From NCBI GenBank assembly GCA_001599975.1, contig BCIO01000001.1, positions 5,205,631 to 5,269,630 on the forward strand: a DNA stretch of 64,000 nucleotides. Direction: 5' to 3'. The position numbers were made by a program, and so were the translations under genes. The DNA comes from Cystobasidiopsis lactophilus. Taxonomy: Eukaryota > Basidiomycota > Agaricostilbomycetes > Agaricostilbales > Chionosphaeraceae. Positions 47,649-59,101 of the stretch are shown in pieces (the stretch's first letter is position 1; every line of letters begins with the position of its first letter). The notes under the pieces are model-generated. The model did not search any database. It was not told the DNA's origin and saw nothing but the letters and a program-made list of their open reading frames with translations.

Positions 47649-47890
47649 GTTGCTGCTGTTTTCGTTTGTGCCGAGGGTTGCTTCTAGTTGCGTGGCAGTG
47701 GCTACAGCAGCAAGGTTGAACTACGCTCTGCACGATGCACGCCCAATGCAAGCATTGTGATTTGTGGACTTGAGGCGGCAAGCACTGGAGCTCTCCTCAG
47801 CGGATTCGATAGGACTTGGCGTCGGATGCCCGCCCTGCTCTGAAAGCGGCTGTGGTCTGACTGCTGGTCTTGCTTTCTGCATTTAACGCG

Positions 47891-47897
47891 TATAAAG
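47891..47897 (+). promoter_or_regulatory. TATA box before the cysteine hydrolase
   Basis: TATAAAG in AACGCGTATAAAGCGGG, 25 bases before the ATG at 47922. A TATA box normally sits about 30 bases before the start of transcription, so the leader would be very short or absent, or the first ATG used lies further on. Confidence 0.5.
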
Positions 47898-47921
47898 CGG
47901 GTCGTCAATCTGCATTGCGAA

Positions 47922-48899
47922 ATGGCAGATGTCCAACATGCAGAAAAGGCGATTTACCAAGCCAATGGATGGGGCAGACAGGTGGGTGCAATTGGGTCGC
48001 ATTAGTCCAGGTCATTGTCCACTGACTTGGCTCTCAGCTGGTCGGTGCCAAGGATTTGCCCATCGAAGATTGCTAACTGGAGGCTTTTTGAAGGGGTTCG
48101 GCTCGAAGCCCGCGCTGCTCATTGTGGACGTTTGCACAGGTGCGCTTCACCTTTGGACACCTTCATATCATCTTGAACTGTTTACCCAGCTTACTGGACG
48201 CCTGGATCCCCGCTTGATTTGTCTGCCAACCCAGCCGCCAGCGCAGTGCCTGCCGTCATCCGCAGACTTCAAACAGCTGCTCGGACTGGCAGATGCCCTG
48301 TCGTGTACACGACAATTGAGTACAAGTCTATGGAACAAGCTGGTGTGTGGTGGGACAAGAGCAAAGTACTGGATGTGTGGCTTTCTTCGGACACGAGAGG
48401 GCTCGGCGACTTTCTCGAAGGGCTGGCGCCTCAAGAGGGCGACATTCTTATCTCGAAGCATTACCCGTCCTCGTTCTTTGAGAGTGAGTCTCTTCTTGGT
48501 CCCACAGAGGTGGCGCTGATACACGGATTTTAGCCGACCTCGCCACCAAGTTGAGGGCCATCGGCGTAGACACTTTGGTCATTTGTGGAGGTGAGGCTTC
48601 ACTTGGGTAGCCTTACAGCAAGATCTCCATTCTAAGCGCTAGGTCAGTATCAACGTCGGGCTGTGTGCGCGCTACAGCTTTGGACGCGATGTGCTGCGGC
48701 TTTAAACCAATTCTCGTCGGCAGCGCATGTGGCGACCGGACACCAGAGATTCAAGTATGTCCGCCAACATCTCTTCTATACTGACTAACCCTTGCGGCTC
48801 TCGTAGAATGCCAACCTGTTTGACCTTTCGCAGAAATATTCCGATTGCGTTTCAGAGGAGGTTGCTGTTGACAGACTGCGGCAGGGTTGGGCGGCATGA
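47922..48899 (+). CDS. Isochorismatase-fold cysteine hydrolase (N-carbamoylsarcosine/maleamate amidase type)
   Basis: Cytosolic amidohydrolase. The first exon MADVQHAEKAIYQANGWGRQ joins across a 115-nt intron (branch CTAAC, acceptor GAAG) to GFGSKPALLIVDVCT; the next exon is AYWTPGSPLDLSANPAASAV, then VIRRLQTAARTGRCPVVYTT. The catalytic triad is complete: Asp in IVDV, Lys in ISKHYPSSFFE, Cys in SVSTSGCVRATALDAM. The end, FKPILVGSACGDRTPEIQNA, NLFDLSQKYSDCVSEEV, is characteristic of the N-carbamoylsarcosine amidohydrolase / maleamate amidohydrolase (NicF-like) branch rather than of true isochorismatases. Likely reaction: hydrolysis of an amide or carbamoyl group, releasing ammonia. Specific substrate is inference. 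Confidence 0.85.
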
Positions 48900-49168
48900 G
48901 CCCTCATGATTCTTTGTTACTCTACGCTCCATTGTATTGAGGTTCGAGAAAGAAACGAGACCTCAAGCTGCTACTCGGACTCGGCACTTGCTCGGCAGCA
49001 GTCGACCTGGAAGGTGATAAGCAACGACGACTGAGTCTTCTGCTGCCGCTCGAATCTTCCTATTTGTTGATCTGTATGCTGTTTGCGCTGTCATAGGGTA
49101 GTCTGCCGACGGGCGAGCCTTGTCTTTTGACCCTCACTCGGAAGGCGACGATCGACTGCGCTTAATTC

Positions 49169-51927
49169 ATGGCCTCGCACGAGGCTCAAATCCTGGACGC
49201 CAATGGAGCCATTCTATATCAGCTCCCACGTCCATCTCCAGGCTCAGGAAGCGCGCAAGATGGCATTTTGTCGAGCGCAGGATCGTCGACCGCTCAAGCG
49301 CCGGCGCCAGAGGCTGATGGCAATGTCACCGTGCAGCGCAAGAGAAAGGCTTCCACAGAAGACGGGACGCCAAAGAAGATAAACAAGAGCAGACCTACCT
49401 TAAGCTGCGGCGAGTGTGTCCGGCGCAGGTAAGCCCCTGGCTTCCTCGGTCGGTCGACGCGATTCTGATCGGCTCAATCCATCAAGACAAAAATGCGTAA
49501 GGACATTCCCTCAGTGTCCTCATCAATTTTCTAATGATATGGCCTTTACAGGATCGGGTTGTTCCTTGCAGTACTTGTATCAGGCGGGGGATTCCCGAAA
49601 AGTGCGAGATTGAGCAAGTCGAAGCACCACCGTGAGTCTTCGGTCTCTTTTCCACTTCACCCTACTGACACAGCTGCAATCACAGTCAGCCTTTTGTGCT
49701 GGTATCCGATCACCAAGAGCTGAAGAGCCAGGTCCTTGCGCTCCAGGCTCGCATACTGGCTCTCGAAACTGGCCAACCTTCTCGAAATGGCGCCACCGGG
49801 GCTCAGGTGGCAGCAGATCGAGAGACACACCTACCGGAGATCGAATCCGAGGATGAAGAGCAGGCGGCCTTTGCCCTCGAAACTTTGGCACTGGCAGCTT
49901 CCGACTCTCGCCCGCCTAAAGTTGGCTACCCTCACCCTCTGACAGCCAACATGCAAGCCAGACAAGCACAGTTATCCCAGCTGGAGACCAAATTAGTGCT
50001 CGAAAGCTTGCCGCCGTGGCAGCAAGGTGCCTCGTTGGTCCAGACATACTTCGAAAAGGTGGCCTGGGAGAACCACGTAAGCCGCGGCTCTTTGTTTACA
50101 AGCGCCACCGCTCACCAAAGTACAGATTATCCACCAATCTACTTTTTTGGCCGACTTTGACACCCTCCGAATGCTGATCGCTCAGAGCCGTTTCGACGAC
50201 ATCGACTTTGCTTGGGTCGCGCTCTACTACATGGTCATCGCCTGTGGCCTACACTTCTCTACCAACCTCGAAATAAGCTCTTCTCAAAAGTCCGAGTTCG
50301 CCCACAGCTGGGTGTTGGCATCGCACAAGAGTCTTTCGCTGGCCGACTGGACCGGCACCCCCAACACGCACAGCATCACTGCCATCTTACTGATGCCTCA
50401 TTTCTTTCTGCACTCCGGCCAGATACGGCGCTACGCCCACTTGCTGAGCTCGGCTATCCGCACGGCCCAGCTGCTCGCGCTCCACGAGACCTCTGACCAC
50501 TCGGCTCGGAGCAGTCCAAAGACTAGAGAGCTTGGCCGGCGTATCTACCTGTCGCTCATCAGAAGCGAATTGTCATTCTCCTGCCGCTGGCTTGGACTTG
50601 GGCCCTCAGAGTTCAGTTACTGTAGGGTGCTCCGCGACATTGTTTAGCAAAGTGCACACTGACATTTGTTTTGGGCCTAGCACTGCAAGAGTTCAGCGTC
50701 AAAAACTGTGACGACCAAGAGCTGGACAAAAGTGCACCGAGCGATTACGATTTGCAAGAGCCGACTGAATCCTCGTACCTGGTCGCATGGGCTAAAATCA
50801 CCGAGCAAGACCAAGAGTATCGGCGATCAGCCCCTTACTCGACGTCTCCGCTCGACAAGACTGCATACGAGACGTGCCTCCGATTTGATACGGTGATCGA
50901 GGGCCTGCGCGACAGCTTGCCAGATTTTTACCGGTGAGATAGCGCTGTTCCGAAACACTTGACTACGGCTAATGTTAATCCTAGAGTCGAGAGGTCTGAC
51001 GATCCGGATATCGCAGCGATTGATCAAGCGCGGCCGTATATTCCCTGGCAGCGGATGTGCCTGTTTGCCGCCCTCAACAACCGCCTAATGCGAACTCATC
51101 GCCATTTCGTCCAACGTGGATATCGAGACAAGAAGTATGCATACAGCACCGACCTCTGCATAAAGAGTGCCCTTGCCGTTATCGCCAGTCAACGTGCTTT
51201 GCGACAGTCCTCCTTCGACGGAGCAGATCGGATGTACGAGAACGAGCTGTGCTGTCTTTCGGCAGCCATCTGCCTTCTGGTGTGCAACCTCTGCCAGCTC
51301 TCAAAAGCGCAGGGCATCTCGGTCGAAGAGCTCAACTCTTACCGAGCGGAGGCCCTCGACGTCTTTACGAACTTTCATCGCAACCAGGAGGGCAACGACA
51401 TCGCCGGGCAAGCGTTGGATGTCCTCCGAAAGCTGCTTCAGGAGGAACATCGTCGACGTGGTGCTCGTGGGCTCGGACTACCCGCCACCTTGACGTTGGA
51501 CTACGCCTTTCTCGCCGAGCCGAGGCTGGAGCAACGGACTTTGAAGGAGGTCGCCGAGGTGAGAACTTCTACGATTGACTTGACTAAGTACACTCCTGAC
51601 CGGCATTTCGCGCAGGCGATTTTTGCACGGCCATCAGCCGCTTTGAACCACTACATTCTCGGTCGCTCGCCCAGCTTTGTGACCTCAACGCCCTCACACC
51701 TAATTGCGAGCTCGGAAGCTGTCCCTCATGGCCCCATGCAGCCTTTCTCGTCCAGCATGATCCTCTCGCCTGAAGACGACGACTGGCTGCGCAACTTCGG
51801 TCTAGGCGGCTCCTCGTCAAATGTGTTGACCACGCCTGTTCTAGGCACTCCATCTGCACCTTTGTACCACAGTGACGGCATCACCAATTCGACCTTGCAG
51901 GCATTGGGCTGGTTCGGAACTGTGTAG
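49169..51927 (+). CDS. Zn2Cys6 transcription factor
   Basis: Fungal-specific regulator. The start MASHEAQILDANGAILYQLP is followed by a disordered region and a basic stretch (KRKASTEDGTPKKINKSR). The binuclear zinc cluster spans three exons: CGECVRRR, QKCDR and VVPCSTCIRRGIPEKC, six cysteines in order with normal spacing. Next comes a coiled coil (LKSQVLALQARILALETG) for dimerisation. The long middle homology region includes SFDDIDFAWVALYYMVIACG-like sequence, DWTGTPNTHSITAILLMPHF, RTAQLLALHETSDHSAR and GRRIYLSLIRSELSFSCR, typical of the fungal_trans domain. The last exon, 50959-51927, ends HSDGITNSTLQALGWFGTV. Its place in the middle of a catabolic-looking cluster suggests it controls its neighbours. 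Confidence 0.88.
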
Positions 51928-52003
51928 ACAGATAAAGGATCGTCCATTGTAACACTATTCATATAGACGCATTGCATAGAAATTCTAGAAGCGCAGACCC
52001 CTC

Positions 52004-53981
52004 TTAGTGAAACCCATTGGCCTTTGCGGGAGCCATGGCAGCCTCGACCTCGGCGAGGTGGCTCAGGAAGGGCGCCTTGAAGTCCTTCCAGTTCTCGACG
52101 CACTCTTCTTCCATCAAAGGCGCACGGTGGAGAGCGTAGTCCGTGATGGAGAGGGTCACGCCGATGTGCATCATGAAGCCTGTCTCGGGCACTGAGCATG
52201 ATGACCTCGAATTGGTGATCTCGCACTCACCAATGGAGCCATCGCCTTGCATGCGAACATGCTCCAGCTTTTCAGTCGTCGCTCGAGTGTAGGTCTCCAT
52301 AGACTCGCCGTGAGGCATGAAGGACGACGTAATACTGCGACCATTTTGGTTAGAGAGGTAGTCAAGGCAAGTCGAGTCAACCACGCACTTCAATCCACCA
52401 GGGTTCAGATCATGGAAGCGACCCTGAATTACACCGAGCACTTCGCTAGACATGTTGCGGTGGTAGTAAGGCGGTCGGAAGGCTTGGTCGGTGATGGACC
52501 ACTTGGGGATGAAGGAGAGGAAGTCGGTCAAGCTCTTGCCAGGGATCTTAGAGGGCGCGCTGAGGACACAATAGACGGTGGGATCCATTTGATCCCTGTC
52601 CGAGTTGATGACGCAGATGAACTTGAGCAGGTCGTATTTGTAAGGAATGTAGCTGCCAACAGTCGTGAGGGACAATCTCAGATTCAATGACAACTCGAAG
52701 GCTTACTTTCCAGCCCAAGCAACAACATCAAAAGGTGTGTGCGGCTGCGGGTACGAGAATAGCTTGCCGCCCAACTTGGCAGTGACTACGAGCCGCAAAT
52801 CAGCTGACGGACTTAAACGTCGGAGAGCAAGCAAGCCTACTGTTCCACTCGGAATTGTCGACGTCAAAAGACGCCACAGGATGCTGGAAATCTTTAGGTA
52901 GCGCCATGCCGTTCGAACCGAGCGGGCCAAGATCTGCACACCACCTTTAGTCAGGAACTCTGTGGGCAGGGAGCGGACGAAGGAGCTCACCCGGAAGTTC
53001 GTAATGAACGCCAAAGACCTCTTGGATGTCTAGAGGGGGAATTATTCAGGTGCGCCGGAAAAACGAACGAAAAGCACGAACAGCCTCGGGAAGGACCATC
53101 CGGCAACCCAACGCTGAACCGAATGCCCCGTTGAATAACACAGATCTCGCCAGGCTTGACCATCATTCTGTGTGATTATACCTCGAGCAATTAGCAAGAG
53201 TGCTAGAGGAGGAAGGTCTAAGTACATACGAGCCCATCTCGGTGCGGATGTCGAGTCGGCCTTGCTGCGGTACAATCATCTGATCGCCATCGTTAGAAAC
53301 AAAGGCCCGGTTCTTCATCGACACATTGGCAGTGTAGATGTGCACCTGAGAGATGCTGAGTATCAGCTCCTCTCGAGTGCCAACTCGGCCAACTCACAGC
53401 TAAGCCCTCGTGAAGCATAGAGTCGGCCTGGCCGCAGATGGTTTTGATGCCATCCACGAAATCGACTTGGGCAGACGCGTCCGGCAGCGGGAAAGCGTCG
53501 TACATGAGCTCCCTGGCCGAGATGGACACTTTGGGGTTGACCGTGTTGAAGTTGCCTTCCAAGTCGGCGTTCTCGGGCAGCGACGTGACAGCACCATGAG
53601 CAACGGCAGGAGCAATACGATACATCCATCTGGTTCAAAGTGAAGCGTGAGACCTAGAGCGGACGAACGGGGAGGATGTGGCACTTACGTTTGCTGGCAG
53701 ACTCCACGCGGAGCCACGAACGCCGTTCCGTTCAAGTGCTCTGGAAACAGGCCGTATTTGTACTGCTGAGGGCAGTTCTGCCCAACTGGGAGAGCACCAG
53801 GCAAAGCCTCTGAAGCATGTCGGTTTCCAAACCCGCCTTCTCGCCCGAAAGCCCCCAAATCAACTTCGCGTTGTCAATGGCGAACAAGCAGCCACTGACC
53901 AACGTAGGTGTAAGGATCAGCTTCGGTGGGAGCAGTGTAGTAGCCGCCAGTGGCTGAAATGGTTTTGGGAGCCTTTGACAT
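52004..53981 (-). CDS. Homogentisate 1,2-dioxygenase family protein
   Basis: Cupin-fold ring-cleaving dioxygenase. The start [20 protein letters not shown] is followed by [52 protein letters not shown] and [20 protein letters not shown], then [20 protein letters not shown]. The C-terminal half has [20 protein letters not shown] and SSFMPHGES, so the iron ligands His, Glu (HRNMSSE) and His (MPHG) are all present. The distance between Glu and the last His is 26 residues against about 30 in human HGD, if the intron at the GGLN junction is placed rightly. The gene lies next to a regulator and a permease and not next to fumarylacetoacetase or maleylacetoacetate isomerase, so the substrate may not be homogentisate. 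A longer N-terminus from 54086 is possible. Confidence 0.85.
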
Positions 53982-54340
53982 GCTGGAGAGCTTGGAGGCG
54001 GACGAGAGCAACGCGGAGCATGTTGGGCTAGCTTGCGGACCTCTATCACTGTTAACCGCTGCGCTGATAGCCTCGTCCGCTCCCAAATCCGAAGGCTGGT
54101 CGCTTCAGTGAAAGCGTTTTCTTTTCTTTATTTTCCTAAAATTTTTCGTTTTCTTTTCTCAATTTTCTTTGGGCGCTGGCTTGGCTTGAGATGGGTTCGA
54201 CTCGAATCGCCATCTTGAGATCTGCTTGGTGGAAGACGAACCGCATGGATTGGATCGAGCAATAACATTCACCGCAAACAATCCATCGCCACGGCTTTCC
54301 CAGGGAAACATTCTCCCCAGTTTTCACGCGGCCAGCAAAA

Positions 54341-56415
54341 ATGTCGACTGACAACTTGGACATCGAGAAGTCCTCGGATGGCTTGTCCACGCCTACTTCG
54401 AGCTTGCAAGAGAAGACTTGGGGCCCCAAATGGCTGTCCGCCTTGATGAAATGGGGCGTCGAAGGTCGAGGCGAGTCATTTTCGACCGATTCGATGGGTG
54501 GCAAAAACCTTAGACATCGGGTTAGGCATCACTCCTGTTCCTGCTGCTGAGAGGACAGACGATGGGCCGTACAAGCTGTTCTTCTTGTGGTTCACGATGG
54601 TGAGTTGCTGGCTTGTTGAGTGGATTGTTTGCTTGGCTGACCCTGTCACCAGAACTTTAATCTTTTGCCGTGAGCTCTTCTAATAGTCATTACTGAGGCA
54701 TAGATCTCAATAGAAGTTCAGGGTGACGACGGGCTGGCTGGCAACCGGCCTCTTTGGCATGTCCTTGCGCGACTCGTCATTAACCATTCTCTTCTTCTCG
54801 CTCCTTACTGCTCTTCCTCCTGCCTACTTGTTCGTTTTGATGATGTTTGGGTGCACCATCCGTTCTTACGAACAACTCCTCCAGATCTACTTTCGGGCCT
54901 CAACTTGGGTGTCGCACAATGGTCTCGGTTAGCATCCTTTTCAGTGCGAGACGAAAGGCCCATATTGAATTCTCAAGCAGGTCCGATACAGTTTCGGGTT
55001 GTATGGTGCATCAGTAGTGGCAGTGCTCAACTCGGCCACGCTGGTGGGCTATGCCATTCTGGCATGCATCCTCGGCGGCTTCTGTCTTTCCTCCATCAAC
55101 GGGTCGCTCAGCACTTCGTACGCTCGCTTCCTTTCTTACCTTTGATAAAATCCCGATGCCACGGCGTACAGCGTCGGCATTGTCATTGTGGCCGTCATCA
55201 GCATCCTCCTCGCCTTCTTCGGCAAGAACGCTCTATGGCAATTCGAGAAGTATGCCTGGTTTTTTGTTTTGGTGGCCATCGTGGTGGCATTAGGGACCGG
55301 GGGAGGCCATCTCAAAGTCCAACAAGAAGCTACGCCCACCACCGCCTTTGCCGTCCTCTCCATGGCGTCCCTCGTCGCTGGCTTCTTCATCACTTGGTCC
55401 GCCATCTGTATGGACTACACGCAAACGTTCAGACCAGAAACTTCTTCGTTAGTCTTGGCTCTTCTGTTTGCCTTTCTCCGCCTCATGATTTGCCCAGTAA
55501 GCGTGTTTTCACATATGTCTACTCTGGCCTGTTGCTGGGCGCTGTGCCTTTGATGATCCTGGGCGCTGCGTAAGTTCTCCTTTAAGTTTGTGGTAGGATG
55601 TGGCCTGAAGGGAAGCACAGAATGGGCGGCGCCACCTCGACCGATCCGGCTTGGGAAGAGGCCAACCTGGTCTACGGCAGCGGCGGCCTCTTCGCCCAAA
55701 TGTTGCTTCCCGTTCACGGCTTTGGCAAGTTCCTCCTCGTCATCCTCGCCTTATCGTTGGTCGGCAACACGGCAGCCACCATCTACTCCGTCTCCCTCAG
55801 CGCCCAGACCATCATCCCAGCCCTCGTCCACGTCCCTCGCTATTTCATGATCATCTTGATCGGCGCTATGTTCGTCTTCCTTTTCTTTCTCTTCCAGACT
55901 TGCTCTGATGGATGGGAGCAGTGTCCTGCCGCTGTCCATCGTTGGCGCTAGCCGCTTCTATACCACTCTGACCAACTTTCTTGGTGTCATTGGCTACTGG
56001 GCTGCATGTGCGTTGATTTCCTTTTGATCACTGGGTCTTCCTTGATGTTTTTCAATGCACAGGCTTTGTGGCGGTCGTTATCGAAGAGCACCTCATCTTC
56101 CGCAAGGCGTCGTTCGCCAACTACAACCTCTCCGAGTGGGCCAACGGGCGGCGGCTGCCTTATGGAATTGCTGCTCTACTAGCATGCGCTTGCTCTTTTG
56201 GCCTCATCGTGCCTTGCATGGCGCAGACCTGTTCGTCTCTTCTTCTCTTTTCCCCTTATCTCGTCCAACGCTGAAGTTCGTGCTGCAAAGGGTATGAGGG
56301 TCCAATCGCGCTCAAAACAGGCGACATTGGCTTCGAGATGGGCGGCGCAGTGACTTCCATTCTGTACCCTATCTTCCGGTTAATCGAACTTCGGAAACGG
56401 CCGCTGGTTCGCTAG
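54341..56415 (+). CDS. Purine-cytosine permease family transporter (NCS1)
   Basis: Twelve-helix proton symporter of the nucleobase cation symporter-1 family, FCY branch. The cytosolic N-terminus MSTDNLDIEKSSDGLSTPTS leads to LSALMKWGVEGRG-ITPVPAAERTD, the conserved VExRGIxxV...RTD motif before helix 1, then YKLFFLWFTM, NFNLLPVTTGWLATGLFGMS and DSSLTILFFSLLTALPPAYL. Later helices include VVAVISILLAFF, PTTAFAVLSMASLVAGFFIT, QMLLPVHGFGKFLLVILALS, HLIFRKASFANYNLSEWANG and GDIGFEMGGAVTSILYPIFR. Substrates of this branch are cytosine, purines and related heterocycles. About ten introns; the first (54471-54525) reads GC-AG. It is divergent from the dioxygenase gene (360 bases between ATGs), suggesting co-regulated uptake and ring opening. 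Confidence 0.88.
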
Positions 56416-56473
56416 AGGCGCTTTTATATAGAATTCGACTAGACTTTTATCTCTTATTGCAACGTGCGATGAT

Positions 56474-57796
56474 TCAAGATTCAAGGAAAACAGCGATCTC
56501 TTGACAGGCAAAGTTGGCCGACGCTTCGTCCTCCCCTCGCCCGGCAGCGTGCCCGCGCGTAGACTCGATGATGGCCAGCTTGCTCCCTTTTCCCTTTGGT
56601 AGATGCTGCAGCTCGACTTCGGAGTCTTTGAAGCGGAAGTAGCGGTCGGATCGGGAGGGCATAATGAGGACTGGAGGTTGGATTTTGGACAGCGCTTCGG
56701 CTAGAGTCGAAGATGAAGGGTCCGCATTTCGGATCGACGAGTTTTGCCACTGTGCTCTCTCCTGATAAGCTTTTGTAGAGAGAAAGAAGAAGGGACGAAC
56801 AGTATCTAAGAGGCAGAGTAAGTCGTTAGCGTCGTACGGCACGAACATCTCATGGGCCATCTTGAGGTAAGCGAAGACCGAGTCGAAGCCATCTCCGCGC
56901 CACTCTTCGTTATCGAACCACTCTGCGGACCGGAACCAGGGTGCCCAAGCTGCTGAGAAGGCCCGCTTGCCTTTGACCGGCCCGCCCTTTTCGGTGTAGT
57001 CGCCCCCGTTGAACCCGTCCGAGTTCAAGAGGGCTTGGCGGACGGCTTGAATGAAAGCGATGTTGTGCTGTGAAACGCAGAACTTTCGTGAGCTTGGAGG
57101 AGTAAGCTAAAGTGGTGAGCGCACGCACAGGTGAGGTCTCAGCGGACGAAGCCAAGACGACCAGCTTGTCGACGTAGGAAGGAAAGAGAACACCAAAGTG
57201 GTAGGAAACCCCTCCGCCCATGGAGTAGCCAATACAGGCTTTGACTGTGGAGCGCTGCCCTTGCAGTCGCCGTTTCGACTCTGAGAAAGGCAAGCGAACC
57301 CACGATGATCGACCCCAAGGCTGTCCGCTAGCAGCTTGTACGCTCTGTGTCCGTTTGCTCAAAAGGCATCCTAAATAGGATGAAGGAGGAGCCAGAGCAC
57401 ACCTTGCATTATCAACGTGCGAGATCAAGGGAAACCTCGGGCCATCAAAAGGTGCAGGAGTGTTCGACGGGCTTGAGCTCTGCGAGATCCTCTTTGACGG
57501 GTTTATTCGTCTAGAATAGAGTGGAAGAGAAGCCTCACTTCAGATCCGCCGATCAAGCCGACCAACACGACGAACGCCTTGTCGCCGTCCAACACTCTTC
57601 CCGGCCCAATCAAATGCGACAAGGTGTTGTCCACTCTCCCACCATAGCAAGTCGAGAGCAAGAACTTGTCCGAGGCCGAAGCTGAGCCCCAAGTGGCGTA
57701 GGCCAGAACCAACTCGGGGAGCACCACGCCCGAGTGCAGCTGGAAGTTGGGCGAGCGGAAGTACTCGACTTTAGCGCCGTTCGGAGCAGCTGGCAT
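56474..57796 (-). CDS. MetX-like alpha/beta hydrolase
   Basis: Start MPAAPNGAKVEYFRSPNFQL, then LHSGVVLPELVLAYATWGSA and FLLSTCYGGRVDNTLSHLIG with VLDGDKAFVVLVGLIG, the N-terminal pattern of homoserine O-acetyltransferase-like proteins. The nucleophile elbow is IGYSMGGGVSYHFG, followed by VDKLVVLASSAETSP, HNIAFIQAVRQALLNSDGFN and GGDYTEKGG, a MetX-family signature. The acid is in IMPSRSDRYFRF and the histidine in STRGHAAGRG, so the triad Ser-Asp-His is complete. At about 370 residues it is shorter than the methionine-pathway Met2, and the oxyanion region differs, so it could be a hydrolase or an acyltransferase. It converges on the permease (59 bases between stops), and its place suggests hydrolysis of a ring-cleavage product. 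Confidence 0.82.
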
Positions 57797-58742
57797 TTTG
57801 CTATGGTTGTTGAGAGTTGACAGGCATCCCTGGGCAGGGTTAGGCGCGATAGAACACGGGCAGCGGAGATGCGGTCGGGTCGCCCGAAACGTGCTTGTTG
57901 GCTGGTTTGAGGGCTCGTCTGGGCCACTACTGAAGCATGGAGACCTTTAAGTGCTCGGGAAAGACAAGATCAGCATCTGAGCAGGGCAGGTCAAGACGGG
58001 GCAGGTGGCGGCAGGATCATGCCAGCTCGGGCTTCAGACGCAGCAGACGGCGGCTCGCTAGGCTGGCCGGCCGATCCGCGCTGTGAGCAGAGCCATCTGC
58101 GCGCAGAGAGGTACCCCCCAAAGCCAAAGACGAAGGTTCAGGACAGACCGCAGCGAGACGCCAATCCAAGTCTTAGGCGACGCCAGCTTGCCCGCCGCTC
58201 GTCTGGTCAGGCAAGACCCACGCGTTGGACCGCCACAGCCAGCATTAGTCGAGCGTTGAGTGATCCATAACTGCTTAGACCGATAGGCGCGGGCTCGACT
58301 GGGTGGCGGCCGTCGGTCTCCAACTTCAGGGCCGCCAGGATGGGTTGGACCTTGACGTCGATGCCGCTACTCAATTGTGCTTTGGATGTTTGCCGACCTA
58401 ATGCTCACCTGTAATCATGCTGTTCCAAATGTGAGGGGCGATATGATATGGGCCCCTTTGCTGCTGCTCGGTGGCGTTTGAATGATCTCCGTTGGCTGCT
58501 TTGGTTCGGCGGCTCGTGTTGGGCTTTCCAAGACGGCCGACAGTTATTGTCATGGCATGCAATTGAGCTGGAAGCGCTTGAAATCCGTTCTCAAGAGCCA
58601 AACTGTTTCATTACAGGCCTATCTACGCCTTCTCGTGTCTCAGCTGCCCGACCTAGTCCTGACAAGGCCTCTCTTGCTCCTGTATTGTTACCTTCCCGCC
58701 AGCCTGCTCGCTTTTTTCCCTTGTTCCTGCTACCTCCAACCC
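57797..58742. other. Intergenic region, no gene seen
   Basis: About 950 bases between the divergent MetX-like gene and the small-protein gene. Plus-strand frames run on upstream of 58743 in phase but lack coding character. Probably promoters and the 5' UTR of the small-protein gene. Confidence 0.45.
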
Positions 58743-59101
58743 ATGGCGCCCACCACCAAGTCCAAGCGCAAGCCCGCCAACGTGGTCTACCGAACCGCCG
58801 TCGATACCAGCGGCACACGCCACACCGAGGCCTGGTTTTGGATAGCTTGGTTCAGAGTCCATCCGAAGACAGCCAAGAGAGAGGAGGGCATAGGCAATGG
58901 GGACACTTTTGTTCTTACCAACCCAAGCAAGACTGAGGCCGGGGAGCATGTGTGCGAATGCTGTTAGTACCATCTTTGTGGACGCGCTTGGCTGCCCACA
59001 CTGAATTCACAGGGAAGAATCCACACTGGCACGACCACCCCATGCTTGCATACAACGCATACAAAGCAGAGAAGGAAGGCCTGCCCGAGCCTACATTCTA
59101 G
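58743..59101 (+). CDS. Small hypothetical protein with Cys/His cluster
   Basis: Not recognised. Two exons (58743-58962, 59013-59101), phase 1 junction, 102 residues. The start MAPTTKSKRKPANVVYRTAV is basic, followed by HTEAWFWIAWFRVHPKTAKR and NGDTFVLTNPSKTEAGEHVC. The junction creates CECWKNPHWHDHPMLAYNAY, ending KAEKEGLPEPTF. The CxC and HxHxxH arrangement could hold a metal ion, which is inference. A stop occurs immediately if the intron is not removed, and the second exon continues a protein-like sequence, which supports the splice. The ATG is the only one that fits a compact protein; the frame is open upstream for a further 87 codons with hydrophobic, non-coding-looking sequence. Confidence 0.5.
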
